DNA of 64,000 nucleotides from Jacaranda mimosifolia (Eukaryota > Streptophyta > Magnoliopsida > Lamiales > Bignoniaceae), in the NCBI GenBank assembly GCA_018894105.1, contig CM032126.1, positions 29,920,391-29,984,390 of the forward strand. Direction: 5' to 3'. Of the stretch, positions 49,304 through 62,234 are shown piece by piece. The notes below the pieces were generated by a model, which was not told the origin of the DNA, did not search any database, and saw only the letters and a list, made by a program, of their open reading frames with translations. Within the stretch, counting starts at the first letter, position 1. The number at the start of each line of letters is the position of its first letter. Made by a program: the position numbers and the translations under genes.

Positions 49304-52073
49304 TGTAACATCTCGAATTTTGAAGTCCTGAAATATAATAAAATGTGAAATCAATAAACTTGACTATATTAATTTTGGATTAGAGTTAGTTATAAAAATC
49401 TAGAATTAAATAATTACAATTGAAGGATTAAATTGAAAATAAAAGAAGGACTTGATTGCACAAAATTATAAAGTTAAGGGGGTGAATCTAAGTGAATTAA
49501 AGGTCTGAGGACTTCAAAATAACTAAATTTAGATCCAATTGCCCAGAAATAGAAATTGTTAGGGATTAAGGTGTATAAAATAAAAGTTATAGGACTCAAT
49601 TGAAACTTAGGGACTAAAATGAAGGCAGTTAAAATTTCTAGAGACTTAGTTGAAGACGGTGAAAGGTTTGAGGGCTCAATTGAAGAAATTGAAAAACAAT
49701 AATATATATATAGCCTTAAAGATGAAAATTTATTAAATTTATGAAAATTACCCCAGACCTACACCACCGGCAAATCATTGGAAAACGATTGTGAAACTCA
49801 AAAATAAAGCCATAGTTAGCTTCCTCTAGTTGAGGAGAGCAAAATCATACCAAAACTATTCAAAAACAACCGACAAATTGGCCAAAAAAAGGAGGCGACA
49901 GAGAGCTCGTGGTGGGTTTGACGGTTCTCCGGCGTCCGGTGACAAAAAATGGATAGGCTTAACTAGGTTATAGTCACGAGCTCATGGGTAAGTTCATGGT
50001 GACGTTGATTTGGTGTTTCAACCAGTGGCGACGGCGATATTAGAGATGGTTGTGGGCGGCGGTGTTAGGGTTTGGCTGCAGCTTCAAACGGCCAATTGAC
50101 CAGCTTACCGGCGGTGAAACCAAAAATAAATAGGGGCGTTTTGCTCATGCGATGAGGCATATCTGGTGGTGGTGGTGGTGGTTTCAGTCTCCAGTGGCGG
50201 CGGCGGTGTTGGACCAGTTTGTGCAGAATGATGCCCTGAATTTGTCTGGACTATTCCCAGTTTGAGATTGGATCCCAATTCGATCCAATTTGGGTAATTT
50301 TCAATAATCAAATTTTGATTCGATTTAATTTGTTAAATATAATCAAATTTTCAGACCAAGCTTAATCATGACATGAATTAAGAATATTAACTATGATTTA
50401 GCCTAATTCATGAATTAATTTCCCAAGTTATTATAATGTTGAACTTAATCGACTCGGATGGATACCATTAGGACCTTAAGTAAGATTTTGACAACTTGTT
50501 TACCGACTTATCAAACCAAGGATAGTAATATATGATTATCTTAAACATTTCAATGAACATGGAACCTGATAAGGACATTTAAGTGCATTAAGAATTATGA
50601 TTCAGAAATCAAAACAATATTTGTTTAGGTTATTTATTCTGAACTTTGAATCGATTCGGAACCAAGGACATACACTCTCCAAACAACTAAGGATTACCAT
50701 ATTCAACTGTCTTAAGTATTTGGACATGAAGTCCAATCACCAGAGTTATATCAGAATAACCCTGAGTTTGATAAAGACATTAACTATATTTATCATTAAG
50801 ACTCAGAGGGCTGATGGAATAATAGCCCAAGTTATTTTGTGATAGTTCTCGATTTGACTAGGAAGCTAGGACTTGAGCGTTCGTACAACTAGGAATTCTT
50901 CTGCATTTACCAGGTGAGTTTATACTCATTAGTATGAGGTTCTTTGCTGGGGAAAGAACATATAATATACTTGTTATTATACCATGGTCGTTTGCTTCCT
51001 TTCAATTTTTGTGTTGAAAATAATACTCCACATCGCCCTTTTATACTGAGCGCTTCTATTGATATTGATTGATCTCGCTTAACCTGAAATTTGGTGATTG
51101 TGTTGAGGAAGGTAAAAAGTGATTTCGACATATATATTTTACCACCATGTCTAGCTTAAAACCAGCTTAGGTTGAATCAATGATTACATGCTTAACATGA
51201 CAATTTGAAGTATTTAGAAAAATGTTGTTGGACACAGTACATGATGTACATGAATAAATAATAACCTTGGGGGTGGGCCTTGGGATCAATTACAAAAGGT
51301 GGCTAGCCGGAATGGTCCGCGGTGACAAACCTTTTGGCTGATAACCGTGCGCGATGCACAAAATCCCTACTCAGTAAGCCAGTTGGAGGTAGCCTCCTAT
51401 GAGTGGGATCAGGCATGCAGCTAGCCATGCCTAATAAAGAAACAAATAAATGAATAATTAAATATATGAGCCAATCACTCGGTACTTTGGAGGGATAAGG
51501 ATTTTGAGATTTTAAAAATAGAGTGACAAGGTGGGAGAACCATCAACAACTTTTGCTTGAAATTGTTGGCTAAATTGTAATTGATTAATTTCTTAACTTG
51601 ATGTTCAGAACTTGAATGTTTGTGAAATCTCATCATTGGTATGGGATAGTGGTGAGATGGATCACCTAAAATTTTGACTAAAACTTTCTCTCATAATTTT
51701 TGAAAATTTGAATGCTTCTATTTGTCCTCTGTATAATACTTGAGAAATTGCCACTCTGTTGTTATTGCTAAACTATCTCACTAAGTCATTCAGACTTACG
51801 TTGTTTCATTGTTATTTTCCATTCTTTATCCTAGATAAGAATGAGTGGCGAAGATAGACTAACCCGAGTGTCACATAAAGTAATGAGAGTGATAGAAGTG
51901 CTAAGTGTGAATCATGATATTTCCATTTATAGTTGTACCTTTATTGGACGTTAGTTGTAGAAATTAAATACTTTGAATTTTGAGAAATGTATTATCTATT
52001 ATTCAGAAGACTTGTGGTATAGAGTGGATAACGCCTCATACGAGAGCAGGCACCTACCGATTGGGGCGTTACA
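49304..52073 (+). repeat. 5' LTR
   Basis: Starts TGTAACATCTCGAATTTTG and ends GATTGGGGCGTTACA. Co-linear with 57077-59844 throughout. For example 50597-50842 and 58364-58609 differ at four of 246 bases, while the first ~150 bases differ at about eight. The 81-codon ORFs found in both LTRs are just this repeat. Confidence 0.92.
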
Positions 52074-52077
52074 GAGG

Positions 52078-52088
52078 TGGTATCAGAG
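52078..52088 (+). other. Primer-binding site (initiator tRNA-Met)
   Basis: TGGTATCAGAG follows the 5' LTR after four bases. It is the standard minus-strand primer site complementary to the 3' end of plant initiator tRNA-Met. Confidence 0.9.
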
Positions 52089-54377
52089 TTTAGCTTTGGA
52101 AATCTGAGCTACGCTAAGATATGATCCTCGAAATATGAGAAGTTTAGTTAGTGGAGAGTAAGCTTGATTCTAAGATTTGAATGAGACATGAAAGTTTTGG
52201 TTAGCAGAGATAAAGCATGACTCTAAAATTTGATTAGGATATGAATTTTTGGGATAATGTTCGATCCAAAGGATGTGAAGGGTTATGATTGGGCGCGTAA
52301 CCAATGCATAATATGTAACTCCTAAAGTATCGAGCATGTGACTTCTTAGGTTTGGGAGGAATAATGATTCTTGGGAACTTGTATTAGATGCAAACTTGTT
52401 TGTGAGCACTCTAGTCGACATCTGAGCTAGTGACTATTTTAGATAGAGTTGACTTGGCTAAGTAAAATATTTTTTAGATCGATACTTTGGACATAAAAGA
52501 ATATTATGATCTAAACTGCATGATTAATTGAGAAGTGGTTTGCCGATAACTTGGACCTCCATGTAATATGGAACATTGGGATTAAAGAGGACTAAGATCG
52601 ACATGAAAATCTAGCTAGGATGTGAACTTTTAGGATAATGCTAGATGTTAAAAGAGGAAAGGATTGGTATTGGAATGGCCAACCAGTATCTAATTCCTTA
52701 TTTTTGAGATATCAAACATACGATGCTAGTGATGTCTAGTAGGATGATATTCTTGGTATCACATTGTGGTGTCAGTGTATTGGTGATAATGGAATTTGGG
52801 AAGCCAAGGATCATTTGGGAGTGATCTATATTTTGGCTTCTACATATGGTTGAGGCCATAGGCCCCTAAGGTATTGTTGTTTCAAGGAAATCAACACTTC
52901 AACTACGGAGTTGAATGGTATAGCCATGTCTTGGTATTTGAGAAGGAAATAAGGAATATTTCCCACAAGGAAATCTTTTAAGAAAATATGATTGATATGT
53001 ATCTTTGGTTATGGATTAAATGTTTGGGGAATTAGGTCATAAATAGTAAGAAAGCTCACAGGATGATAGTTAACAAAACGAGATAAAATTGCCCATAAGA
53101 ATGAAGTTGTAAAGAAAATGTTATGACTTGATGAAAAGAGGATAATGTTGGTTAAAGGATGCTGAAGGCATCTAGAGTTAGCAGTGGAGTCTTAAATGAA
53201 AATATTAGGTAGGGATGTAGAAATCAATGAAGACGGATTTGAAGGAAAATATTTGGGAATATGTGTATATCACATATATATGCTTAGGAAAACTTAACTT
53301 GTCGGGGAGACAGTTGTTTTAAATAGAGTTGAATTTGATATTGGGAATGACAGATGAGATTAATGGTATTTGACATGTGCGTATGGTCGTAATTTGAAGG
53401 GTATGACTACTTGGAAAGTTTGAGTAATAATCATAAGAGAGTTAATCGAAAGGGCTATAGAATGATAATATATAAGAAAAATGTATGACTACCCATAGGA
53501 TATGAAGCTTTGAGGAAACGCCTTATTAATCCAAGAAGAGAAGCGTAACACTAGGCATCAGGGTATGACTCCTTAGAAATTAGGTTCCACACTTGATAGA
53601 GTAAGTCTACATGAATGTAGGACGACTGACAATCAACAAAGAGATTTGCAACCGAGGATGGACTTAATAGAGGAATATTAAAACAAGTCTTGAGATTAGA
53701 CCGAATTAGGATATTGAAAGATGACTGGATGAAAGAGGAAGACAAGAAGAGAGGTAGGGAACTGTAATTCGAAATATGGACTTTGGTGAGAAAAGGCGCA
53801 ATCAAGTACTTGTGGATACTGAATATTCATGATTGAATTGCTATTAGAACAATGTTAGTAAATGCTAGAATCAGTATGTGCAGGAAAACGACTATCTTAG
53901 ACTAGTAGTAATCTTCTTATGACAGACTAGGTGACTGTTGGACTAGCGAACATTTCATAAGCACCATACGTGGAAAAGAAAAATAGAAAAGGGGGGGGGG
54001 GTGTTCTAATGTTAATGCTAATTTGAAGATAATTGAATTTTAGCTTATTTTGTGTTTAGAAAATGGTACACACACACCCACATATATATATATATATTTA
54101 GAATTTTGTACAATCACAAGGACAAAGAATGAGTGATAATCAACATACCTCCTATTAAACCTTTCAAATTAACGTGGCATGTAAGACGAAAAAATTTCAC
54201 AGTATTGAATGGCGTCACAAAAACTAACCCACATTTTCTTAGTCCGAAAAATCTAGAAGAAGATACTTCAGAACAGAGACGTCCAATAAGTGTTGAAGGA
54301 ATAACAAGAGAACCACTAGTAAGTCTGGAATGGGAAAACAAATGATAGAACAGGTGGTTACAATGCGGTAGCAATTC
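52089..54377 (+). other. Untranslated leader of the LARD-like element
   Basis: About 2.3 kb with no long frame. Segments near 52215-52390 and 52605-52770 look like diverged copies of each other (gga-tat/gtg-aa, ggataatg-t-g-t, 'cttggg/cttggt' in the same order), suggesting a duplication of about 390 bases. A run of 11 G lies at 53991-54001. Confidence 0.5.
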
Positions 54378-55316
54378 ATGCAATCGCGCCAACAACAAGG
54401 TCAGATGAATAATCCCGAGAAAAGTAAAGAACGTCCAGAGTTTAGGACTTTAGCACAAATTCGTGAGTTCCATCCCCCAATCTTTGTGGGTGGATTAGAT
54501 CACCAAAAGGCCGAAGCATGGATTAGGGAAATTAAAGATATTTTCCAAATGTTAGGCTACCCAAATGATTATAAGCTTATACATGCTATTGATCTCTTGG
54601 AAGGAGCTGCTCTACAATGGTGGGTTTTGATGAGCCAGCAATGGGAATATAAAAGAATACCTTGTACTTGGGAAAACTTCATATGGGAGTTTATGGATAG
54701 ATACATACCACGAGAAGTGAAAGAGGCTCAAAGACAAGAATTTGTGAGCCTTAGCTAAGGGAAAATGACAGTACGGCAATATGAGGCTAAATTCAACAGG
54801 TTGACTCATTACATGCCGCAGACGATGAGAAAAGAGGAATGTAAATCTAAGAAATTTGTTGAATGACTAAGACCTAAATTACGACAGACCCTTACATTAT
54901 ATGAACAATCTAAGTTTGAGGAAGCTTTAAATAGGGCCTTACAAATGGAGCAAGAACCTCATGAGATGTACAAGGATACAGAAAGGATTAAGCGAGGAGA
55001 GATCGATGAGTTTAAGCCCCAGGATAATAAGAAAAGTGGTGTTGGGATGAAATGACAAAAGATCCAAATTGGGACATCAGCCAATTACCCGCATCCTCCT
55101 CAAAACAACACCCAGATATCTCAGGCATTCGCGACAGGAGCCTGTAGCTTCTATGGCGACCTTCGCAATAGTGAGTGCATGTGTTGGAAAAAGTATGGGA
55201 AATGCGTGAGGTGTGGTAGCAATGAACATTTCATTCAAAATTATCCTAAAGTCAATCAGTCAACCTCAGGTGCTCAGAAGGATGAGGGCAAACAAGTTAA
55301 TAAAGGTACTGTTTAA
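54378..55316 (+). pseudogene. Broken gag of the LARD-like element
   Basis: A single frame contains plant gypsy gag features: PPIFVGGLDHQKAEAWIREI, DLLEGAALQWW, then a late CVRCGSNEHFIQNYP. The last is a zinc knuckle of CX2CX4HX4C type whose final Cys is replaced by Tyr. In-frame stops occur at 54756, 54864 and 55053 before the terminal stop at 55314, with no frameshift. It would encode the capsid-like structural protein if intact. As it stands it is non-functional. No pol sequence follows. Confidence 0.82.
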
Positions 55317-57063
55317 GTTCTTGAATGTCAAGAGAGGGTCTAATCTATGTATTCTTAGCCTTATATCGCATATGGAATCTAGGGATCACATACGTATTGC
55401 ACGTGACTATATCTTGTGTGTATAGCTTTTGAAAATATGTAGCAAACTATGTGGAAGCATCTAACTTGTTATGAAATCTTAGGTGGTGTTAATGTAAATA
55501 ATTTTGTTACTAGTTCCTAGATTTATAGAACCTAGATTTGTTATATGAATTATTAGGTGTTCTAGTTTGAACACTATGATACCTTATGTAGATACTTATG
55601 TTTATATGCATTTAATACTGATGACAGCCGTGGACTTAGATTCATTAGGTACTTTTGGGGTATGTAATTATGCTTAATTTTCTAACTCTTACCTGTTCAA
55701 GTTGTTAAGGCTTTGAAATTAATGATATTGTAAATTTTGTTTCCAATAATGTTAATTTACTTAATACAACCTTTGTGAGTAGGTAGCCCACGATATCTAA
55801 ATATATGATTCGTCACCTTGGGTTGTCTCACTAAAGAAAAAATAATAATAAAATTAAAAAATTAAAAAATATAACTCTTGTGGACTAATGGAATTTCCTG
55901 AAAAAATATGGGCTATAGTATGCTATCTAAGTATAAACATCCGAATCGAAAGAACGAGAGGAATAAATTTTATATCCAAGTTACAAATATGAAGTCTTAT
56001 TTGGAATCACGTTCTATTGGGAATCGAGGTATATCAAAGCACATAATTCCTTGAAAGGGACTGGAAGTTGATCATACCAACGTAGAGGCCACAGTAAACT
56101 GAAGGAGATTAAAGAATATGACAGGTGTAAAGGTTTCTTAGGATTTGACAATTCATATCAAATGTGCTCTTCCTCAGATCGTAGATCTCTTGATTAAGAT
56201 AATTGAAAAGGAGCTAATCTTTAAATGAGTAAAGATGTATAGAGAAGTTGAAAAATTGAAAGAACAGATTAGCCTTGGTACTGGTTTTACTTGTCCTTGA
56301 TGGATTTAAGAAAATATCAAACATACACATGCCCTGAAATGAATATGAACTTATGAGGGAATGATCCCACATACAATGAAAAGACTCGAGACGTAGGAAC
56401 ATATAAGTTTGCCAGACATGAAATATGGAAGACAACACCAAACATATGATGAAAAATAAAAGACTCAAGTAAGTATGGATAGGTGAAGGAAACAACAAGA
56501 AACTCAGGATAAAGAAACATCTAGCCACCTCCTTTAGATTGAGGATGGTTCTCGTCTCTCCCAACCAAACTTAAGAATGGTTTGTGAGTTTGGTGGCGAC
56601 ACCCGACATAGAGAATCTAATGTTGGAAGAAGCACAAGAAGGCATAAGGTGCAATAGTAATAAATGCCACGTTAAGAATTGTCCTAAGAACGAGAAATTA
56701 ATCCTAGATCCCCAAAGAAGGCAAAGGAAAACAAATTTCGAAATTTAGTCAAAAATTGAGTAACCAAAATCGCACCAATGGCCTTACTTGGAAAAGTGCA
56801 CCAAATTCAAATAATGTTATCTAAGGTATAGGTTATGTTCACCGTATTTAAAGAAGCTACATATAATTTTGAATGTTACCTCACCTTCTTATATCTATCC
56901 ATTTTATCTTGAAGTTAGAACCTAGGCATTACATATTCCAATCTCAGTACCTAAACTTTAAAAGAGATACACCCGTATCTATCCCTTTTCTAAGCCTAAT
57001 ATTCCTCGATGCTATTATGAATTTTCACGAAGATCGGATGGAATGTGGGGACCAGATTCCCTT
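55317..57063 (+). other. 3' internal region of the LARD-like element, no pol
   Basis: No reverse transcriptase or integrase motif is seen in any frame. At about 56590-56740 a stretch resembles the gag zinc-knuckle end at 55155-55300 ('gtggcgac', 'ggtgcaatagtaataaatgccac', 'aattgtcctaag'). It is a second, more decayed copy. Confidence 0.6.
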
Positions 57064-57076
57064 AAGGGGAGAGAAT
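57064..57076 (+). other. Polypurine tract
   Basis: AGGGGAGAGA immediately upstream of the 3' LTR, in the position of the plus-strand primer. Confidence 0.8.
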
Positions 57077-59844
57077 TGTAACACCCCGAATTTTGAAATC
57101 CTGAAATATAATAAAATGTGAAATCAATAAGCTTGACTATATTAATTTTGGATTAGAGTTAGTTAAAAAAATCTAGAATTAAATAATTACAATTGAAGGA
57201 TTAAATTAAAAATAAGAAAAGGACTTGATTGCATAAAATTATAAAGTTAAGGGGATGAATGTAAGTGAATTAAAGGTCTGAGGACTTCAAAATAATTAAA
57301 TTTAAACTCAATTACCTAGGAATATAAATTTTTAGGGGTCAAGGTGCATAAAATAAGAGTTATAGGACTCAATTGAAACTTAAGGGCTAAACTGAACACG
57401 ATTAAAATTTCTAGGGACTTAGTTGAAGACGGTGAAAATTTTGGGGGGTCAATTGAAGAAGCTGGAAAACACAATTATATATATATATATATATATATAA
57501 CATTAAGGATGAAAATTTATGAAAATTACCCCAGACCTACACCATCGGTGAATCACTGAAAAATGATTGTGAAACTCGAAACTAAAGCTATTGTTAGCTT
57601 CCTCTAGCTAAGATGAGCAAAACCATACCAAAATTATTCAAAAACAACCGATGAATTGGCCGAAAAAAAGAGGTGACGGCGAGCTCGCAACGAATTTGAC
57701 GGTTCTCTGGCATCTGGCGGCAAAAAATGGACAGGCTTAACTGGGTATGGTCATGAGCTCATGGGTAAGTTCATGGTGGCATTGATTTGGTGTTTCAACC
57801 AGCGGTGATGGCGAAATTAGAGATGGTTGTGGGCGGCGGTGTTAAGGTTTGGTTGTAGCTTCTAACGGCCAATCGACCGACTTACCGGCGGTGAAACCAA
57901 AAATCAATAGGGGCGTTTTGCTCCTGGCGATAAGGCACATCTGGTGGTGGTGGTGGTGGTGGTTTCAATCTCTGGCAGTGGCGCAACAGTCTTGGACCAA
58001 TTTGTACATAATGATGCCCTGAATTTGTCTGGACTATTCCTAGTTTGAGATTGAATTTCAGTTCAATCCATTTTGGGTAATTTTGATTCGATTAATTTGT
58101 TAAATATAATCAAATTTTCAGACCAAGCCTAATCATGACATGAATTAAAACTATTAACTATGATTTAGCCTAATTCATGAATTAATTTCCCAAGTTATTA
58201 TAATGTTGAACTTAATCGACTCGGATGGATACCATTAGGACCTTAAGTAAGATTTTGACAACTTGTTTACCGACTTCTCAAGCCAAGGATAGTAATATAT
58301 GATTATCTTAAACATTTAAATGAACATGGAACTTGATAAGGACATTTAAGTGCATTAAAAATTATGATTCAGAAATCAAAACAATATTTGTTTAGGTTAT
58401 TTATTCTGAACTTTGAATTGATTCGGAACCAAGGACATACACTCTCCAAACAACTAAGGATTACCACATTCAACTGTCTTAAGTATTTGGACATGAAGTC
58501 CAATCACCAGAGTTATATCAGAATAACCCTGAGTTTGATAAAGACATTAACTGTATTTATCATTAAGACTCAGAGGGCTGATGGAATAATAGCCCGAGTT
58601 ATTTTGTGATAGTTCTCGATTTGACTAGGAAGCCAGGACTTGAGCGTTCATACAACTAGGAATTCTTCTGCATTTACCAGGTGAGTTTATACTCATTAGT
58701 ATGAGATTCTTTGCTGGGGAAAGAACATATAATATACTTGTTATTATACCCTAGTCGTTTGCTTCCTTTCAATTTATGTGTTGAAAATAATACTCCACAT
58801 CGCCCTTTTATACTGAGCGCTTCTATTGATATTGATTGATCTTGCTTAACCTGAATTTTGGTGATTGTGTTGAGGAAGGTAAAAAGTGATTTTGAAATAT
58901 ATATTTTACCGCCATGTCTAGCTTAAAACCAGCTTAGGCTGAATCAATGATTACATGCTTCACACGACAATTTGAAGTATTTAGAAAAATGTTGTTGGAC
59001 ACAGTACATGATGTACATGAATAAATAATACCCTTGGGGGTGGGCCCTGGTATCAATTACGAAAGGTGGCTAGCCGGAATAGTCCACAGTGATAAACCTT
59101 TTGGCCGATAATCGTGCACGATGCACAAAATCCCTACTCAGTAGGCCAGTTGGAGGTAGTCACCTATGAGTGGGATCAGGCATGCAACTAGCCATGCCTA
59201 ATAAAGAAATCAATAAATGAATAATTAAATGTCCGAGTCGATCACTCAGTACTTTGGAGGGATAAGGTTTTTGAGATCTTGAAAGTGGAGTACCAAGATA
59301 GGATAACCTCCAACAACTTTTGCTTGAAATTGTTTGCTAAATTGTAATTGATTAATTTCTCAACTTGATGTTCTGCTCGGAACTCGAATATTTGTGAAGT
59401 CTCATCACTGGTATGGGATAGTAGTGAGATGGATCACCTAAAATTTTGGATAAAACCTTCTCTCATAATTTCTTAAAATTTTAATGCTTCTATTTGTCCT
59501 CTATATAATATTTAAGAAATTATCACTCTGTTATTATTACTAAACTATCTCACTAAGTCATTCATACTTACGTTGTTTCATTTTTATTTTTCGTTCTTAC
59601 CCTATATAAGAACGAGTGGTGAAGATAGACTAACCCGGGTGTCATATAAGGTAATGAGAGTGATAGAAGTATTAAGTGTGAATCATGATAGTTCGATTTA
59701 TAGTTGTATCTTTATTGAAGGTTTGTTGTACAAATTAAATACTTTGAATTTTGAGAAATATATTATCTATTATTCAGATGACTTGTGGTATAGAGTGGAT
59801 AACGCCTCATACGGGAGCGGGCACCTCCCGATCGGGATGTTACA
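57077..59844 (+). repeat. 3' LTR
   Basis: Begins TGTAACACCCCGAATTTTG and ends CGATCGGGATGTTACA. Co-linear copy of 49304-52073. The open frame 59573-60073 runs across this LTR end into flanking DNA and is not a gene. Confidence 0.92.
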
Positions 59845-59891
59845 TATAAGCATAAGATTTTACTTAAGAAATTTAATCAAACATTATATAA

Positions 59892-60180
59892 TATATATTA
59901 TTAATAAAGCACATAACCCCCTTTTTGGTGTGTTCTCAAGTGAAGTACCCATAATACGCTATGTTTTTATCTTTTATCACATTTATGCTATAACTATCGC
60001 TACAACCCACCAAATATCTACTCCACTATTATCATTTTATTATAATTTTTTATTTATTTATCTAACAAATTAAATAAATATATTTAAATTATTTAAATAA
60101 TAATTTTATATAAAAACTAAATAAATATTTTTATTATTTAAAAAATTTATCATACGCGTTAGAGTGTGCTGAGGCGCTAG
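59892..60180 (+). mobile_element. Small Helitron-like element
   Basis: The 5' end TATATATTATTAATAAAG differs from the Helitron start at 47285 at two positions. The 3' end CATACGCGTTAGAGTGTGCT then GAGGCGCTAG has the same hairpin-plus-CTAG layout. It lies 47 bases beyond the LTR element. Confidence 0.6.
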
Positions 60181-62202
60181 TATCTTATAAGCCATTAAAT
60201 ATTTTGTAAGATAATACGAGAAGTTCATACACTCACAATATCCATTTAATCTTGTTGACATCCCTAATGTAAGTTAGCGACAAGTCGCGCACTCTTGATA
60301 TATATCCATTATTATAAGTCTTCGCATTAATTCAATAATGACCACATTTTGACGCAGATGTTCATTCCCCACTTGATTTAAGTCCTTAAGACTAATTGAC
60401 TTTCTTATTGATCGTAAAGTTAATTAATAAGGTAACTAAATAAGATTAACTGAAATTTGAATGATTGTCCATTTGTCCGTTAATATCATGGGGTTCAGTG
60501 ACATTCCACCGAACATAGTGCAATGAGGTCAGGTTATTATGGCTAGCTGAAATTTGGACAATTGTCCACTAATTCTGATATGATTTGTCTAATGACATTC
60601 CACCAAACATATATACCACTATGTGGCCATGTTACTATGAGGTCATGTCTGTTAATGAACAATCGAATAATTATTTGAAAGAATAAGGAAAATTATGTTT
60701 ATTAATCAATTATTGGCCTATCATATTTAAGTAAAACAAATGTAGTATACACAAATTTTATTATAAAATTAGAAATAAGAATATTTCTTATTATTAAATT
60801 AACAATTAATAGATAAAATAACTTGTCATTGAAAGACAAGAAAAATCAGTAGTCTTGATTATTATACGTACCACAACTCTTGAATTGAAGAAGTATTTGA
60901 ATGATTTTATGACCAAAAGTACACCGCTGAACTATTTTCTTCAAATAAAATCAAAACATAAGTTGAGTGATCTTATAATTGAAAATAGAATTTAGACACA
61001 AATTAAGGTAAAACACAGGACAATACCTCTCAATAAAACTATCTCATTCTAATTTCATTGAGTTTGGCAACCCTAAATCACGAATGCTTTTAGTCTAGGG
61101 AAGTTGATGGTTTGCATGTTGCAACTCAATTCAAATTATTGGACTTCCTTCTTTGGATTTATTATTTTATTTCATATTATTTGCATCACTTAACATTACT
61201 ATATCATGTACCGGCTCAATTTTGTTATGTTTTTTTTTTTTTTAAATCTTTTGGGCCACATTTGATAAAGTATAATAGGCAAAATTAGGCTCCTTAGTTT
61301 TATGTAGTAATATATTTAATATTAGATATTAGTGTGATGGGTCGAGCCGCAATTACCTTCAGACTAGCCCGCTTCAAATTCAGACTATTCATCACATTAG
61401 ATGTTAATCAATTCTTTGGATTTGACCAGTGATTAGCTTATAACACTTCAGAGATTATATCAAAATTGTTGGTAATGTCCCTCATTTAGTACATGAAAAA
61501 TTGACTCAAATTCAAGATTTAAAAACAGAAAAGATGAGCAATTATAAAAAACAGAAATAATAATTTTGACTAATCCACCGCATCAAAAAGGAATGTAAAA
61601 TTACAATGACGACAATCTCAATTACTAGTGCTTAAATCAAACAACAATATTAATATATATTCAATATGTATTTAATTTTAATGAACTAAATTCGAGTGAA
61701 ATTATCAATCCAACAAATTAGACGCGACCTTTGTAAATTATATGATTGTTGTACATTTAATGCTATTTTATGACCTTTTCATACGTATTAAATTTTACTA
61801 TATGATTTCTCTCCAAAAAAAAATAAAATTACTATATGATTTATGAGCCTTTCGTTGTATGATTTGGTTGGATCATTATTCCTTACAAGGCTAAGTTTGA
61901 TAAATTTATCAAAACTCAAACCCCGACATGAGAAGACTTTTAGTCTTACCATTGCTTGTGGGGAGAAATCCCGTTTCACCGTGTGTGAGGCAAGAAAAAA
62001 TTGTGAAGTCATGTTTAAATGTGGGGTGATCTCATATCTTATGGAATAAGTGGAAAATTCAGGCTCAACCTCTTTTTTTCTCTCCTCCTACGTCTGGTGT
62101 CTCACTTCTCTCTCTCCCTCACGCTGCCCCCACTTTTCACTTCTCTCTTCACTCTCTGTCTTTCACACCTAATTCCTCTTTTCTTTTTGTTTGTTCGCTT
62201 CA

Positions 62203-62234
<32 letters not shown>

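Larger units (their letters stand above)
49304..59844 (+). mobile_element. LARD-like Ty3/gypsy LTR retrotransposon, 10.5 kb
   Basis: Two long terminal repeats (49304-52073 and 57077-59844, about 2.77 kb each) enclose a 5.0-kb internal region. This region has a primer-binding site complementary to initiator tRNA-Met, a broken gag and a polypurine tract, but no protease, reverse transcriptase, RNase H or integrase reading frame. LTRs begin TGTAACA and end TTACA. Sampled LTR segments differ by about 1.5-5%, so insertion is not very recent. Long LTRs and gag remnants suggest kinship with Tekay/Del-type gypsy elements. The 5-mers next to the LTRs (AATAG and TATAA) do not match. Confidence 0.85.

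Noticed and set aside
50597..58609. Two nearly identical 81-codon ORFs (50597-50842, 58364-58609) as a duplicated gene
   Set aside because: They occupy the same place in the 5' and 3' LTR. No coding constraint is apparent.
59573..60073. 166-codon ORF
   Set aside because: It runs from the 3' LTR across its end into flanking DNA and a Helitron-like element, so it cannot be a single evolved gene.
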